A stretch of DNA of 37,425 nt, taken from the NCBI GenBank assembly GCA_945878525.1, contig CAMCTU010000010.1:1-37425 (forward strand), read 5' to 3'. Made by a program: the position numbers and the translations under genes. This document shows positions 17,125 to 24,565 of this stretch, piece after piece. Source of the DNA: Sphingobacterium thalpophilum. GTDB taxonomy: Bacteria; Bacteroidota; Bacteroidia; Sphingobacteriales; Sphingobacteriaceae. Within the stretch, counting starts at the first letter, position 1. The number at the start of each line of letters is the position of its first letter. The notes under the pieces were generated by a model. It made no database searches, was not told where the DNA came from, and saw only the letters and a list, made by a program, of their open reading frames with translations.

Positions 17125-17176
17125 TTTTTCAAAACTGAACGATGATTCTAGTGAGGGTAAAAGCCAGAAAAAGCGT

Positions 17177-18076
17177 TTAGGACTTTTGGTAAATATTTGC
17201 CTTAAGCCATTCCACACTTGAGGCTGGATCAGCGATTATCTTTGAACCATCCTGCTCAATAAATGCATGTTTTAAACCCGAAAGTTTTGAGTTTTCAAAA
17301 ATATGTTTAAAATCTATTTTGCCTTTACCTACCGGGCAGGGTCTTCCTGTGGTTTTGTCGAGGTCTTTTACATGCCACAGGGGAAATCTATTCGGATATT
17401 TTTTAAATAATGCCACAGGGTCCATTCCTGCAGCTGTTGCCCAGGCAAGATCTAATTCCATAAAAACCTTATTTTTATCAGTATTTCCCAGAACATAGTC
17501 GAAGGCGGAGATGCCGTCTATAGCTGTAAATTCTGACTGATGGTTATGGTAGGCGAATTTCATTTTATTTTTTGATGCTAAATCACCGGCCTTAACAAAA
17601 ATTTCAGTTGTTTTTTTGATTTCATCAAGACTGTTAATTGAAGAACTTGAACAAATAACCCATCCACAGCCACCATCCGCAGCCTCATCAATGATTTGTT
17701 GTAAATTATCCCTTAAATTTCTTGAGCCTGCAGCTACTTGTGAATTACGTGGCAAACCACCCACATGATTGCCAATCCATTTTAGGCCGAGATCATTTAC
17801 TATTGATGCAAAATCTCTTGCAGTATGCCTGTAATAAAGTCCGTTTGCTCCGGTTGCTGTCTCAAGTTCACGGATTCCCATATCAGCAATTTGCTTTAGC
17901 ACCGTTTTGATATCAGCTCCTGGTGCATTGATAATACTTGATAAGGTATATACCTGCAGACCGAATGGCGGATATTTGAGAGCTAGAAAATTACTTATCT
18001 CTCTAGCCCTTACAGATAAAACACTGCTCAATGCGATACAGCCTGATGATTTAAGGAAAGTTCTTCTATTTATCAT
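17177..18076 (-). CDS. Secreted sugar phosphate isomerase/epimerase-like TIM barrel
   Basis: A 299-residue xylose isomerase-like TIM-barrel protein. MINRRTFLKSSGCIALSSVL looks like a twin-arginine (RR-x-F-L-K) export signal. The core has the family metal-ligand pattern: YHNHQSEF, VFMELDLAWATAAGMDPVAL, WHVKDLD, PVGKGKIDF and HAFIEQDGS. Family members isomerise, epimerise or oxidise sugars; the substrate here cannot be read. The frame runs back to 18157, but the ATG at 18076 puts the signal peptide at the N-terminus and sits 10 bases after the upstream gene's stop. With that gene it forms a two-gene operon, suggesting a joint role in periplasmic sugar processing. Confidence 0.88.
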   Translation of the reverse strand: MINRRTFLKSSGCIALSSVLSVRAREISNFLALKYPPFGLQVYTLSSIINAPGADIKTVLKQIADMGIRELETATGANGLYYRHTARDFASIVNDLGLKWIGNHVGGLPRNSQVAAGSRNLRDNLQQIIDEAADGGCGWVICSSSSINSLDEIKKTTEIFVKAGDLASKNKMKFAYHNHQSEFTAIDGISAFDYVLGNTDKNKVFMELDLAWATAAGMDPVALFKKYPNRFPLWHVKDLDKTTGRPCPVGKGKIDFKHIFENSKLSGLKHAFIEQDGSKIIADPASSVEWLKANIYQKS

Positions 18077-18086
18077 AATATAAATT

Positions 18087-19052
18087 TCAAAATTTTTCTG
18101 TGTTGTAGAACTGATATTTGATTGCCCATGTGAATTCCTTACCTGGTTCTGCATCAACTTTAATATATGGTTCTGGACTTAATGTAGTCGAAACTGACCA
18201 ATACATAAATTTTGACAATGCTCTATCGGCGGTTATTCTTACTCCTGCGCCAGTTTTTTTGTTGTCGATTCTAAAATCATAATCTTCAATCTTATCGCCG
18301 GAATATCCCGTTGGATATTCCATAGTGCTTTCTCCTTTTTTTAGGTCTCTTAAATAAATCATTTTATTTTCAGTAAAATCAATCAAAGCTTTGCCAGTAG
18401 GTTGGTTATCAATTTTAAAAGGAAGGCTAACTGTAAAATCTGACCCCGTTGTTTGCTTATCGATTACAAAGAAATTGTGATTAAATACGCTCGTGTTTAT
18501 AGGTTTCTGACCGGTATTTTTTAAGCTGTGTTCTAATACCAGTTCCGGCTTTCCTTTTAACAATCTAACTGTTTTAGTGTAAGTATATGAAAATCCATTG
18601 CCATCATTCAGTTTATGTGTAAAGATGATCCGGTCATCTTTTTTGATGACTTTCCATTCACCTGTATTTACCAGTTCAAAAGGAGCATTGAATCTGTAGG
18701 GGCCATTATTGAGTTTTTTAACTGTTCCAATTCCAATTTTGATAAAAGGTTGACCCGGAGCCACAGAATCATAGTCAATTGGATCAAAAGCTTCTACAGG
18801 CCCGGTGATAGCATCATGTCTTTTGGGATCATGTTCAGCATACCATTCGCCAAAGTATTCATGTCCTTTATATTTCAAGCTTGGAATTACTCCTGCCCAG
18901 TCAAATCGTGTACCACGATAAAATCCGGCCTTTGCATCAGGCAAATAAATTTTTGCTTCAATTTCTCCGTTTGAAATGCTGGCCTCAGGATACTGAGCCT
19001 TAACCTTAATAGATGAAAGTAGGATAAATAGAATTAGAACTTGTCTCATCAT
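18087..19052 (-). CDS. Secreted aldose-1-epimerase-fold protein
   Basis: A 321-residue exported protein of mutarotase-like (galactose mutarotase superfamily) beta-sandwich type. The N-terminus MMRQVLILFILLSSIKVKAQ is a cleavable signal peptide. Conserved-looking segments are RGTRFDWAGVIPSLKYKGHE, YFGEWYAEHDPKRHDAITGP, the central FNHNFFVIDKQT with a candidate catalytic His, and YWSVSTTLSPEPYI near the end. Close relatives are usually annotated hypothetical, so no substrate is claimed. The open frame begins at 19136, but only the ATG pair at 19052/19049 gives a signal peptide. It is the first gene of the pair with the TIM-barrel protein. An 11-bp direct repeat lies immediately upstream. Confidence 0.8.
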   Translation of the reverse strand: MMRQVLILFILLSSIKVKAQYPEASISNGEIEAKIYLPDAKAGFYRGTRFDWAGVIPSLKYKGHEYFGEWYAEHDPKRHDAITGPVEAFDPIDYDSVAPGQPFIKIGIGTVKKLNNGPYRFNAPFELVNTGEWKVIKKDDRIIFTHKLNDGNGFSYTYTKTVRLLKGKPELVLEHSLKNTGQKPINTSVFNHNFFVIDKQTTGSDFTVSLPFKIDNQPTGKALIDFTENKMIYLRDLKKGESTMEYPTGYSGDKIEDYDFRIDNKKTGAGVRITADRALSKFMYWSVSTTLSPEPYIKVDAEPGKEFTWAIKYQFYNTEKF

Positions 19053-19353
19053 TATAAAATTGTTTGATTTTAAATTTAATTGTTTGATAATTGTAAGGTC
19101 AGCTTTTTGCACCTGCCAGTTAGATTGTGGTACCAAGGGATATATTCAGTATTCTTTTTTAGCACCAATAACCTAATTTCAAATGATTGCATATTAAATA
19201 TAGTAGCAATCCTTTTTCAAAACGTTCAAATGTTTTATAGCTTGTCTCATATTTTGTATTCAAAACTGAGTATTTATGATCAGTTAACGTATACAAATAT
19301 TTCTAAAAGATAAATATTTTTTTGAGCAAATACTATTGGTTTAAGTATCATGA
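19053..19353 (-). promoter_or_regulatory. Upstream region of the sugar operon with an 11-bp direct repeat
   Basis: This 301-base gap holds no supported gene. AATTGTTTGAT occurs at 19058-19068 and again at 19078-19088, exactly 20 bases apart, just before the mutarotase-like gene. Two identical sites about two helical turns apart would suit a dimeric regulator. The rest, from about 19100 to 19353, is AT-rich with nothing recognisable. Confidence 0.4.
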
Positions 19354-19782
19354 TTATACTCTATGATAATCCGGCTTCCAATTTTTAATTAGCAATTTAA
19401 TGGCTTTATTGCTCAAATTATCCTTCATTGCTTTTTCAACCAGTTCCAAAAACTCTTCATCAGAGGCAAAACGTAAGGCAATAACCTGACCTACGCGTAA
19501 TCCTGCAGGAAGAGGTTTGCCACTCAGGATAAAGTGTCTGAAGTTTTCTTCAGCCCGAATTGCCCTGTCCTGAGCTTTTAAAGGGAAAATCCGAGCATAC
19601 CAAAAGAGCAATATACAACACAGGAATAAAAGCACCAGAAGACTTGCGGAGTATAAATTATCGGTGCCTAATGATTCAAATAGATTTATTGCTGATCCAA
19701 TCAATCCTGAAATTAAAAAGAAGGCTAGTACTCTGTGATAGCCTGTGATAAAACGTGTGTGGTTTTTGAAATTCTGTTCCAT
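19354..19782 (-). CDS. DUF6526 family membrane protein
   Basis: A 142-residue inner-membrane protein. The start MEQNFKNHTRFITGYH is typical of DUF6526. Two membrane segments follow (about residues 18-38 and 45-66, LLVLLFLCCILLFWYARIFPL), then a cytosolic helical tail with QDRAIRAEENFRHFILSGKP. Its function is not known. The frame extends to 19869, but the ATG at 19782 starts one base after the OmpA-protein stop, so it is the second gene of that operon and the extension is an overlap with it. Regulation would follow the upstream gene. Confidence 0.85.
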   Translation of the reverse strand: MEQNFKNHTRFITGYHRVLAFFLISGLIGSAINLFESLGTDNLYSASLLVLLFLCCILLFWYARIFPLKAQDRAIRAEENFRHFILSGKPLPAGLRVGQVIALRFASDEEFLELVEKAMKDNLSNKAIKLLIKNWKPDYHRV

Positions 19783-19783
19783 T

Positions 19784-21691
19784 TTATTTGTTAATGATTT
19801 TAAATTCTGTTCTTCTATTATTTTTTCTGTTTTCTTCAGTTGTGTTATCATTAATCGGCAGTTCTTCACCGTAACCCTTGTAACTTATTTGATTTGATTT
19901 AATTTGATTGCTTAATAGATACTCAAAGACAGTACGGGCACGGTTTTCAGAAAGTTCTATATTTGACTTCTCATCGCCAATATCGTCTGTATGGCCACCA
20001 ATTTCAATAGATACTGTAGGATTATCTCTCATGAAGCGGATCAGTTGCTGTAATTCAATTTTAGACTCTGGCAATAGATTGAATTTTCCACTTTCAAAAA
20101 AGATATTATTAAGGATTACCAAGCCGCCAATCTCAATTTTTTTCAAAGGTATTTCAATAATAAAAGGTTTATTGATTGAGTTTAAATCCGGCGTGAAATT
20201 TTGCGAATAGAAGAGGTAGCCATCTTTCGAAACATTTAATCCAAAAGATTTACCGGCCATCATGGTTGCCAAAAACTCTCCGGTTTCAGGATCTGTTATA
20301 TCATCAAAAATAGCTTTTCCATCTTTAAGATTTATAATTTCAATTTTAGCATCGAGGATTTCTTTAGTGTTTATGTCAAAAACCAGGCCTTTAACATAGG
20401 TTACTAAATTAGGCCTCATAGTTTCAGGTAATTCAAATGAGTAGATATCAAGTCCGCCAAATCCTCCTTTCTGGTTAGTTGAAAAGAAGGCAAGTTTACC
20501 ATTGCTACTGATACTTAGTCCGCTTTCTTCTCCGAAAGTATTAATAGGATAACCCAGATTCTGAGGCTTCTTCCAGCCTATTTGAATTTCATCCTGAAAT
20601 ACTTTCCGGCTGATAAAAAGATCTTTATTTCCAAGTCCCGGCCAACCATTTGATGAAAAATAGAGACTTTCATCATCGGTGTGAATAAATGGAGATTGTT
20701 CATCGTAACTTGTATTGATTTCTGGCCCTAGATTTACCGGGGCATCCCAATTTCCATCTTTATTAAGATCTGATTTCCATATATCATAACCTCCATACCC
20801 TCCATTGCGCGTACTGACAAAGTATAAGGTTCTGCCGTCGGCACTAACAGATGGCTGGGACTCCCATCCAGGAGTATTAATCGGAGCGCCAATATTAAAA
20901 GGCCTACTCCAGCCGCTTCCTTCCCATCTTGAAATATAGATGTCACACCTACCTAAACCATCCGGACGGTTACATCCGGTGAAAAATAGGTAATTACCGT
21001 CAGGTGAAATACACTGTGCCCCTTCATTGTAGTTATAGGTATTAATTTCTTTGCTTAGATATTCAGCTTGTGACCAAATGCTGTCGCGTTTGACACTTTT
21101 GTAGAAGTCTTCATTTCTATTGGTCTGCCGTGTGAAAATGATCATTTTTTCATCTGCAGTGATTACAGGAAGATATTCTTCCTCCTTAGAATTAATTCCG
21201 GGCCCAAGATTGTTTGGTTTAAAAACTACTGGTTTTTTTATGGCTTCCAAGCTAAAATTGCAGTCAGCAATATATTTTATTGCTTTTTGTTTACTCTCAA
21301 CACTCAATGCCGGATAACTAAGATATTTGTTAAAATGCCCATGTGCATCTGCATAATTACCGGTATTTAATTCGCTTTCTGCAATACCAAAATAGGTAAG
21401 TGCTAAGAATTCCGGATTTAATTCCAAGACTATCTTATAGCTGATTAGAGCTTTATTATAATTGCCCGATATTCGATAAATATCACCTAGTTGCTGATAG
21501 GCAGCAATAAAGCTTTTATCAAGATTCACGGCCTGATTAAGTTCTGCAATTGCTTTGTCATATAATCTGTAACTTAAGTACTGGTTAGCCAGATTGTAAG
21601 ATTTCTGAGCCTGCTTGACAGAGGAGGTGTTTTGCTTTTGCGAAAAACAAATACTGGGTATAAGACATAAAATTATTAGAAATATTTTCAT
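19784..21691 (-). CDS. TPR-PD40-OmpA outer membrane protein (PorE-like architecture)
   Basis: A 635-residue exported protein. MKIFLIILCLIPSICFSQKQ is a signal peptide (no good lipobox). Residues about 25-150 hold TPR units (NQYLSYRLYDKAIAELNQAV, LGDIYRISGNYNKALISYKI). About 160-420 are repeated PD40/WD40-like propeller blades, for example YLFFTGCNRPDG and LYFVSTRNGGYGGYDIWKS. About 430-515 is a carboxypeptidase-regulatory-like beta domain (VKGLVFDINTKEILDAKIEI). The C-terminal 110 residues are an OmpA peptidoglycan-binding domain with GGHTDDIGDEKSN and NRRTEFKI. This order matches PorE, a type IX secretion accessory, but paralogues share it, so the role is inferred. DUF6526 follows. Confidence 0.9.
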   Translation of the reverse strand: MKIFLIILCLIPSICFSQKQNTSSVKQAQKSYNLANQYLSYRLYDKAIAELNQAVNLDKSFIAAYQQLGDIYRISGNYNKALISYKIVLELNPEFLALTYFGIAESELNTGNYADAHGHFNKYLSYPALSVESKQKAIKYIADCNFSLEAIKKPVVFKPNNLGPGINSKEEEYLPVITADEKMIIFTRQTNRNEDFYKSVKRDSIWSQAEYLSKEINTYNYNEGAQCISPDGNYLFFTGCNRPDGLGRCDIYISRWEGSGWSRPFNIGAPINTPGWESQPSVSADGRTLYFVSTRNGGYGGYDIWKSDLNKDGNWDAPVNLGPEINTSYDEQSPFIHTDDESLYFSSNGWPGLGNKDLFISRKVFQDEIQIGWKKPQNLGYPINTFGEESGLSISSNGKLAFFSTNQKGGFGGLDIYSFELPETMRPNLVTYVKGLVFDINTKEILDAKIEIINLKDGKAIFDDITDPETGEFLATMMAGKSFGLNVSKDGYLFYSQNFTPDLNSINKPFIIEIPLKKIEIGGLVILNNIFFESGKFNLLPESKIELQQLIRFMRDNPTVSIEIGGHTDDIGDEKSNIELSENRARTVFEYLLSNQIKSNQISYKGYGEELPINDNTTEENRKNNRRTEFKIINK

Positions 21692-21815
21692 CCTGCTCAG
21701 ACAAACTTTGGTATGAAGGTAGAAAATATTCGTAACTAAGTCTCTAATAAATTAAGCAGTTAAACGAATCCTGAACTACTATAGTTATGCAATTAATTTG
21801 CTAAGCTTATCAAAG

Positions 21816-22439
21816 TTAAGGGATGTTGAGGTACTTATGAGTCTGTAATGAAATTTCCCATTTTGGATTTTGCATGACATAATCAATAATCAATGGAATT
21901 ACTTCTGCGGATTTAGACCATTCTGGTTGTAAATAAAGTTTACACTCTTCAGATACGCTAGCGGCATATTCTTCTGCCCAGTTAAAATCACTTTTGTTGA
22001 AGACAATCACTTTTAATTCTCCGGCTAATGGGGCTATATCCGGACGAGGAGCTTTGAATTTTTTAGGTGAAAGGCAAATCCAGTCCCAGTTACCTGAAAG
22101 GGGATAGGCTCCTGAAGTCTCTATAAAAGTTTTAATTCCTTTTTTTTGAAGTTCTAATGTAAGGTAATCCAGATTATAGATTAAAGGTTCTCCTCCTGTA
22201 ACTACTACGGCTTTGCCAGGATATTTTTCAGCATTTCTTATAATCTGATCAGTGTCTGTTAAGGGATGCAACTCTGCATTCCAGCTTTCTTTCACATCAC
22301 ACCAATGACAACCAACATCGCAGCCACCTAGTCGAATAAAATAAGCTGCTTTTCCAGAGTGAAATCCTTCACCCTGTATAGTATAAAAATCTTCCATTAA
22401 TGGTAAAAAACTGCCGTCGGGTGGAATTTGGTGTGCCAT
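21816..22439 (-). CDS. queE: 7-carboxy-7-deazaguanine synthase
   Basis: A 207-residue radical SAM enzyme that contracts 6-carboxy-tetrahydropterin to 7-carboxy-7-deazaguanine for queuosine synthesis. The [4Fe-4S] ligands are in GCDVGCHWCDVK (C-x3-C-x2-C), preceded by the family's FYTIQGEGFHSGKAAYFIRL. VVTGGEPLIY is the SAM-binding GGE motif, and IETSGAYPLSG and WICLSPKK follow. The length fits the short Bacteroidota type. No other que gene is adjacent. It is divergent from the Rieske protein, with a TAnnTTTG element 17 bases upstream. Confidence 0.95.
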   Translation of the reverse strand: MAHQIPPDGSFLPLMEDFYTIQGEGFHSGKAAYFIRLGGCDVGCHWCDVKESWNAELHPLTDTDQIIRNAEKYPGKAVVVTGGEPLIYNLDYLTLELQKKGIKTFIETSGAYPLSGNWDWICLSPKKFKAPRPDIAPLAGELKVIVFNKSDFNWAEEYAASVSEECKLYLQPEWSKSAEVIPLIIDYVMQNPKWEISLQTHKYLNIP

Positions 22440-22455
22440 TTTGTAATTTAGATTG

Positions 22456-22463
22456 CAAATATA
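22456..22463 (-). promoter_or_regulatory. Putative -7 element for queE
   Basis: TATATTTG on the minus strand lies 17 bases before the queE ATG. A TTG lies 16 bases further upstream, a little closer than the usual -33 spacing. Confidence 0.45.
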
Positions 22464-22530
22464 CTTAAGTTTAAGAGATCAAGCTTGAGGAAAAATGATA
22501 GAGACAAATTGCTGACATTACTTAAAATTT

Positions 22531-22860
22531 ATGAACTGGATTAATTTATACCCTTTAAGTATTACTTCTTCTGATGATTTTATCAGACCAGTTCAGGTTT
22601 CAGGATTAAGATTGTGCATATTAAAAATTGGAAATGACTTTTATGCAGTTGAGAATAAATGCCCCCATGCTGGAGCTGATCTGAGTAAGGGTTGGTGTAC
22701 TAATGGAAAACTTGTATGTCCTTATCACAGGCATGAATTTGATATCAAAACGGGTCGTGGTGCAGAGGGGCAAGGTAATTATATTGAAACCTATCCAATT
22801 GAGCTTAGAGAAGATGGACTTTACATAGGTATCTCAAAACCCTGGTGGAAATTCTGGTAA
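22531..22860 (+). CDS. Rieske-type [2Fe-2S] ferredoxin
   Basis: A 109-residue soluble Rieske domain protein. The cluster ligands are CPHAGADLSKGW (Cys-x-His) and CPYHRHEFD (Cys-x2-His), 17 residues apart, the usual Rieske box pair. KIGNDFYAVENKCPHAG is the beta-hairpin leading to the first box. The C-terminus ends GISKPWWKFW, an aromatic tail often seen in small Bacteroidota Rieske proteins. No partner oxygenase or reductase is adjacent, so the redox partner is unknown. The gene is divergent from queE and convergent with the PIN gene, 9 bases apart. The ATG at 22531 leaves a normal N-terminus. Confidence 0.9.
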   Translation: MNWINLYPLSITSSDDFIRPVQVSGLRLCILKIGNDFYAVENKCPHAGADLSKGWCTNGKLVCPYHRHEFDIKTGRGAEGQGNYIETYPIELREDGLYIGISKPWWKFW

Positions 22861-22869
22861 TTTTATGAT

Positions 22870-23289
22870 CTATTTCAATAGATATTTTTTACAGAATTCC
22901 TCGCAGTTAAGCACTTCAATTTCAGAAAAATAAAAATCTGTTTTATTTTCAGTGATTATGCAAGCACACGCACTCTCAAGTGCAGCATAATATTCTAGTC
23001 CATCCTCAAAATCATGAATTGAGGAATTTTTTAAGCATTTGATAACAGCTTCGTTTGAATTTGGAGCAATTCTAATGTGGTCTGAAAGTATTTTTATCTT
23101 GAACTTTGCAGTGTTAACTTTATGCTTTTTTTCTGCAAAATAATAGGCAATAGCCAAACATATTGACGAAGTCAGGATACTGAAGTTTTGATTTTCAGCC
23201 AGACTTAATATCCTTGCCGAATTTGTGAAAGTTGGATATTCTTTATTCAGCACAGAAACAAGAACATTTGCATCAAGGAAAATGTTCAT
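22870..23289 (-). CDS. PIN-domain ribonuclease toxin (VapC-like)
   Basis: A 139-residue PIN-fold protein, likely the toxin of a type II toxin-antitoxin module. Acidic residues in PIN positions are Asp6 (IFLDANVLVSVLN), the HDFEDGLEYYAAL block (Asp93, Glu95, Asp96) and Asp118 (ITENKTDFYF). The usual Glu in the third helix is not obvious (residues about 41-51 read SSICLAIAYYF), so full activity is not assured. Its ATG overlaps the stop of the antitoxin frame as ATGA, the standard coupling for such modules. The upstream antitoxin is frame-broken here. Toxicity and RNA target are unknown. Confidence 0.85.
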   Translation of the reverse strand: MNIFLDANVLVSVLNKEYPTFTNSARILSLAENQNFSILTSSICLAIAYYFAEKKHKVNTAKFKIKILSDHIRIAPNSNEAVIKCLKNSSIHDFEDGLEYYAALESACACIITENKTDFYFSEIEVLNCEEFCKKYLLK

Positions 23290-23539
23290 TTTTTTGAATC
23301 GAAAAATTCTTTTTTTGCTGACTTCCTGCTTCGTTTAGTTTGATATTCAGCTTTACCTTCTGAAATAAGATTTACCCAATCTGCAATTGGATATTGTTCC
23401 AGAGATTGGTAAACAGTTGATTTTACTTTGTTAAAAGAAATTCAATTAGCCTGGATAAACTAATGTTATTTTCTTCTGCGTACTTTTTTGCTTTATTTAT
23501 GATTTCTTCATTAAAGCTTAGTGTCAATTTAGCATTCAT
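23286..23539 (-). pseudogene. DUF6364-like antitoxin with a one-base frame break
   Basis: The ATG at 23539 opens MNAKLTLSFNEEIINKAKKY, a ribbon-helix-helix-like N-terminus typical of DUF6364/VapB antitoxins, but stops at TAA (23423-23425) after 38 residues. The rest continues in the -1 frame: NKVKSTVYQSLEQYPIADWV and then SRKSAKKEFFDSKK, ending TGA at 23286-23288, overlapping the PIN start. The whole gene spans 254 bases, one short of 85 codons, so one base is missing near 23425-23432. The break lies at ACA-AAG-TAA, where A-AAG could allow -1 ribosomal slippage. It is therefore a real mutation, a sequencing error or programmed frameshifting. A Shine-Dalgarno-like AGGGG precedes the ATG by 6 bases. 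Confidence 0.8.
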
Positions 23540-23545
23540 TATAAA

Positions 23546-23571
23546 CCCCTTTCTGATTTAAATCAAAAATA
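23546..23571 (-). promoter_or_regulatory. Promoter, palindromic operator and SD of the PIN toxin-antitoxin module
   Basis: On the minus strand, TATTTTTG (23571-23564) fits the -7 element. It runs into a perfect 12-bp palindrome TGATTTAAATCA (23554-23565), then AGGGG (23550-23546) before the ATG at 23539. A palindrome at the start of transcription is where a ribbon-helix-helix antitoxin would bind for autoregulation. This function is inferred. Confidence 0.5.
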
Positions 23572-23610
23572 ATATTAATTACGTGTAATAAAAAAAAGGA
23601 TTACGTATTT

Positions 23611-24489
23611 TTAGTAAACTTCTCTTTTAGCAGAAGAAAGGGTATTTTTAAGTAAGCCTACAATGGTCATTAAACCTACACCACCTGGAACGGGGGTAAT
23701 CCAGGAGCACTTAGGTGCTACATTTTCAAAATCTACATCACCATAAAGTTTGTAACCTGATTTAGTCTCTGCTGAATTTTCGCGGTTCATACCTACATCA
23801 ATTACAACAGCACCTTCTTTTACCATGTCAGCGGTTATGAAGTTCTTTTTACCTATTGCTACGATAAGTATGTCGGCATCGAGACTAAATTTTTTAATGT
23901 CTGGAGTTTTACTGTGACAAATTGTGACTGTGCAGTTTCCTGGGTTTGTATTCCTTGACATTAATATGCTCATCGGTGAACCTACGATATTGCTTCTTCC
24001 GACAACTACACAATGTTTACCAGTAGTATCGATTCCATATTCTTGAAGCATCAATAGAATACCGTATGGAGTTGCCGGTAAAAAGGAGGGAAGATTACGT
24101 TGCATCCTGCCGAGGTTATCGGGATGGAAGCCATCAACATCTTTCTCCGGTGAAATTTTTTCGGTGACTTTATCGGCAGAGATATGGTTAGGGAGGGGAA
24201 GCTGGACAAGTATACCATCGGTTTCAGGGTCTTTGTTTACTTCATCAATTTTCAATAACAATTCTTCTTCAGTAATTTTATCCTCATAACGGTACAATGT
24301 TGAATTAAAACCTACCCTTTCACAGTTCTTGATTTTACTGGCAACATAGGTTTCTGAACCACCATCATGCCCTACAAGTATAGCTACCAAATGAGGTTTT
24401 CTTCCAGTTTTTTTTAACACTTCTGCGGCTTCAATGGCTATTCTTTCCTTGAATTTCTCCGAAACAAATTTTCCGTCCAGTAACTGCAT
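23611..24489 (-). CDS. folD: Methylenetetrahydrofolate dehydrogenase/cyclohydrolase
   Basis: A 292-residue bifunctional enzyme that oxidises 5,10-methylene-THF with NADP+ and hydrolyses the methenyl product to 10-formyl-THF. It begins [20 protein letters not shown]. The catalytic Tyr and Lys are in [16 protein letters not shown]. Other signatures are [29 protein letters not shown], the NADP-binding [16 protein letters not shown], and [16 protein letters not shown] near the C-terminus. The frame extends 20 codons to 24549, but those residues read as AT-rich filler and the ATG at 24489 is the family start. It is downstream of lepA on the same strand, 76 bases away, and may share its transcript. 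Confidence 0.97.
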   Translation of the reverse strand: MQLLDGKFVSEKFKERIAIEAAEVLKKTGRKPHLVAILVGHDGGSETYVASKIKNCERVGFNSTLYRYEDKITEEELLLKIDEVNKDPETDGILVQLPLPNHISADKVTEKISPEKDVDGFHPDNLGRMQRNLPSFLPATPYGILLMLQEYGIDTTGKHCVVVGRSNIVGSPMSILMSRNTNPGNCTVTICHSKTPDIKKFSLDADILIVAIGKKNFITADMVKEGAVVIDVGMNRENSAETKSGYKLYGDVDFENVAPKCSWITPVPGGVGLMTIVGLLKNTLSSAKREVY

Positions 24490-24549
24490 TATAATAGAAA
24501 TATTATTTTTATTAACATTTGATGGCTTATTAACATAATTAATTTGCAA

Positions 24550-24564
24550 TTCGCGTAACGCGAA
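24550..24564 (-). terminator. GC-rich hairpin after lepA
   Basis: TTCGCG-TAA-CGCGAA is a 6-bp perfect stem in otherwise AT-rich DNA, starting one base after the lepA stop codon. No T-run follows on the minus strand, so it looks more like a processing or attenuation site between lepA and folD than a full terminator. Confidence 0.35.
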
Positions 24565-24565
24565 A

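Noticed and set aside
22870-23571. PIN module and nearby genes as a new defence island
   Set aside because: It is a single common toxin-antitoxin module among housekeeping genes, with no integrase, transposase or other defence gene around it.
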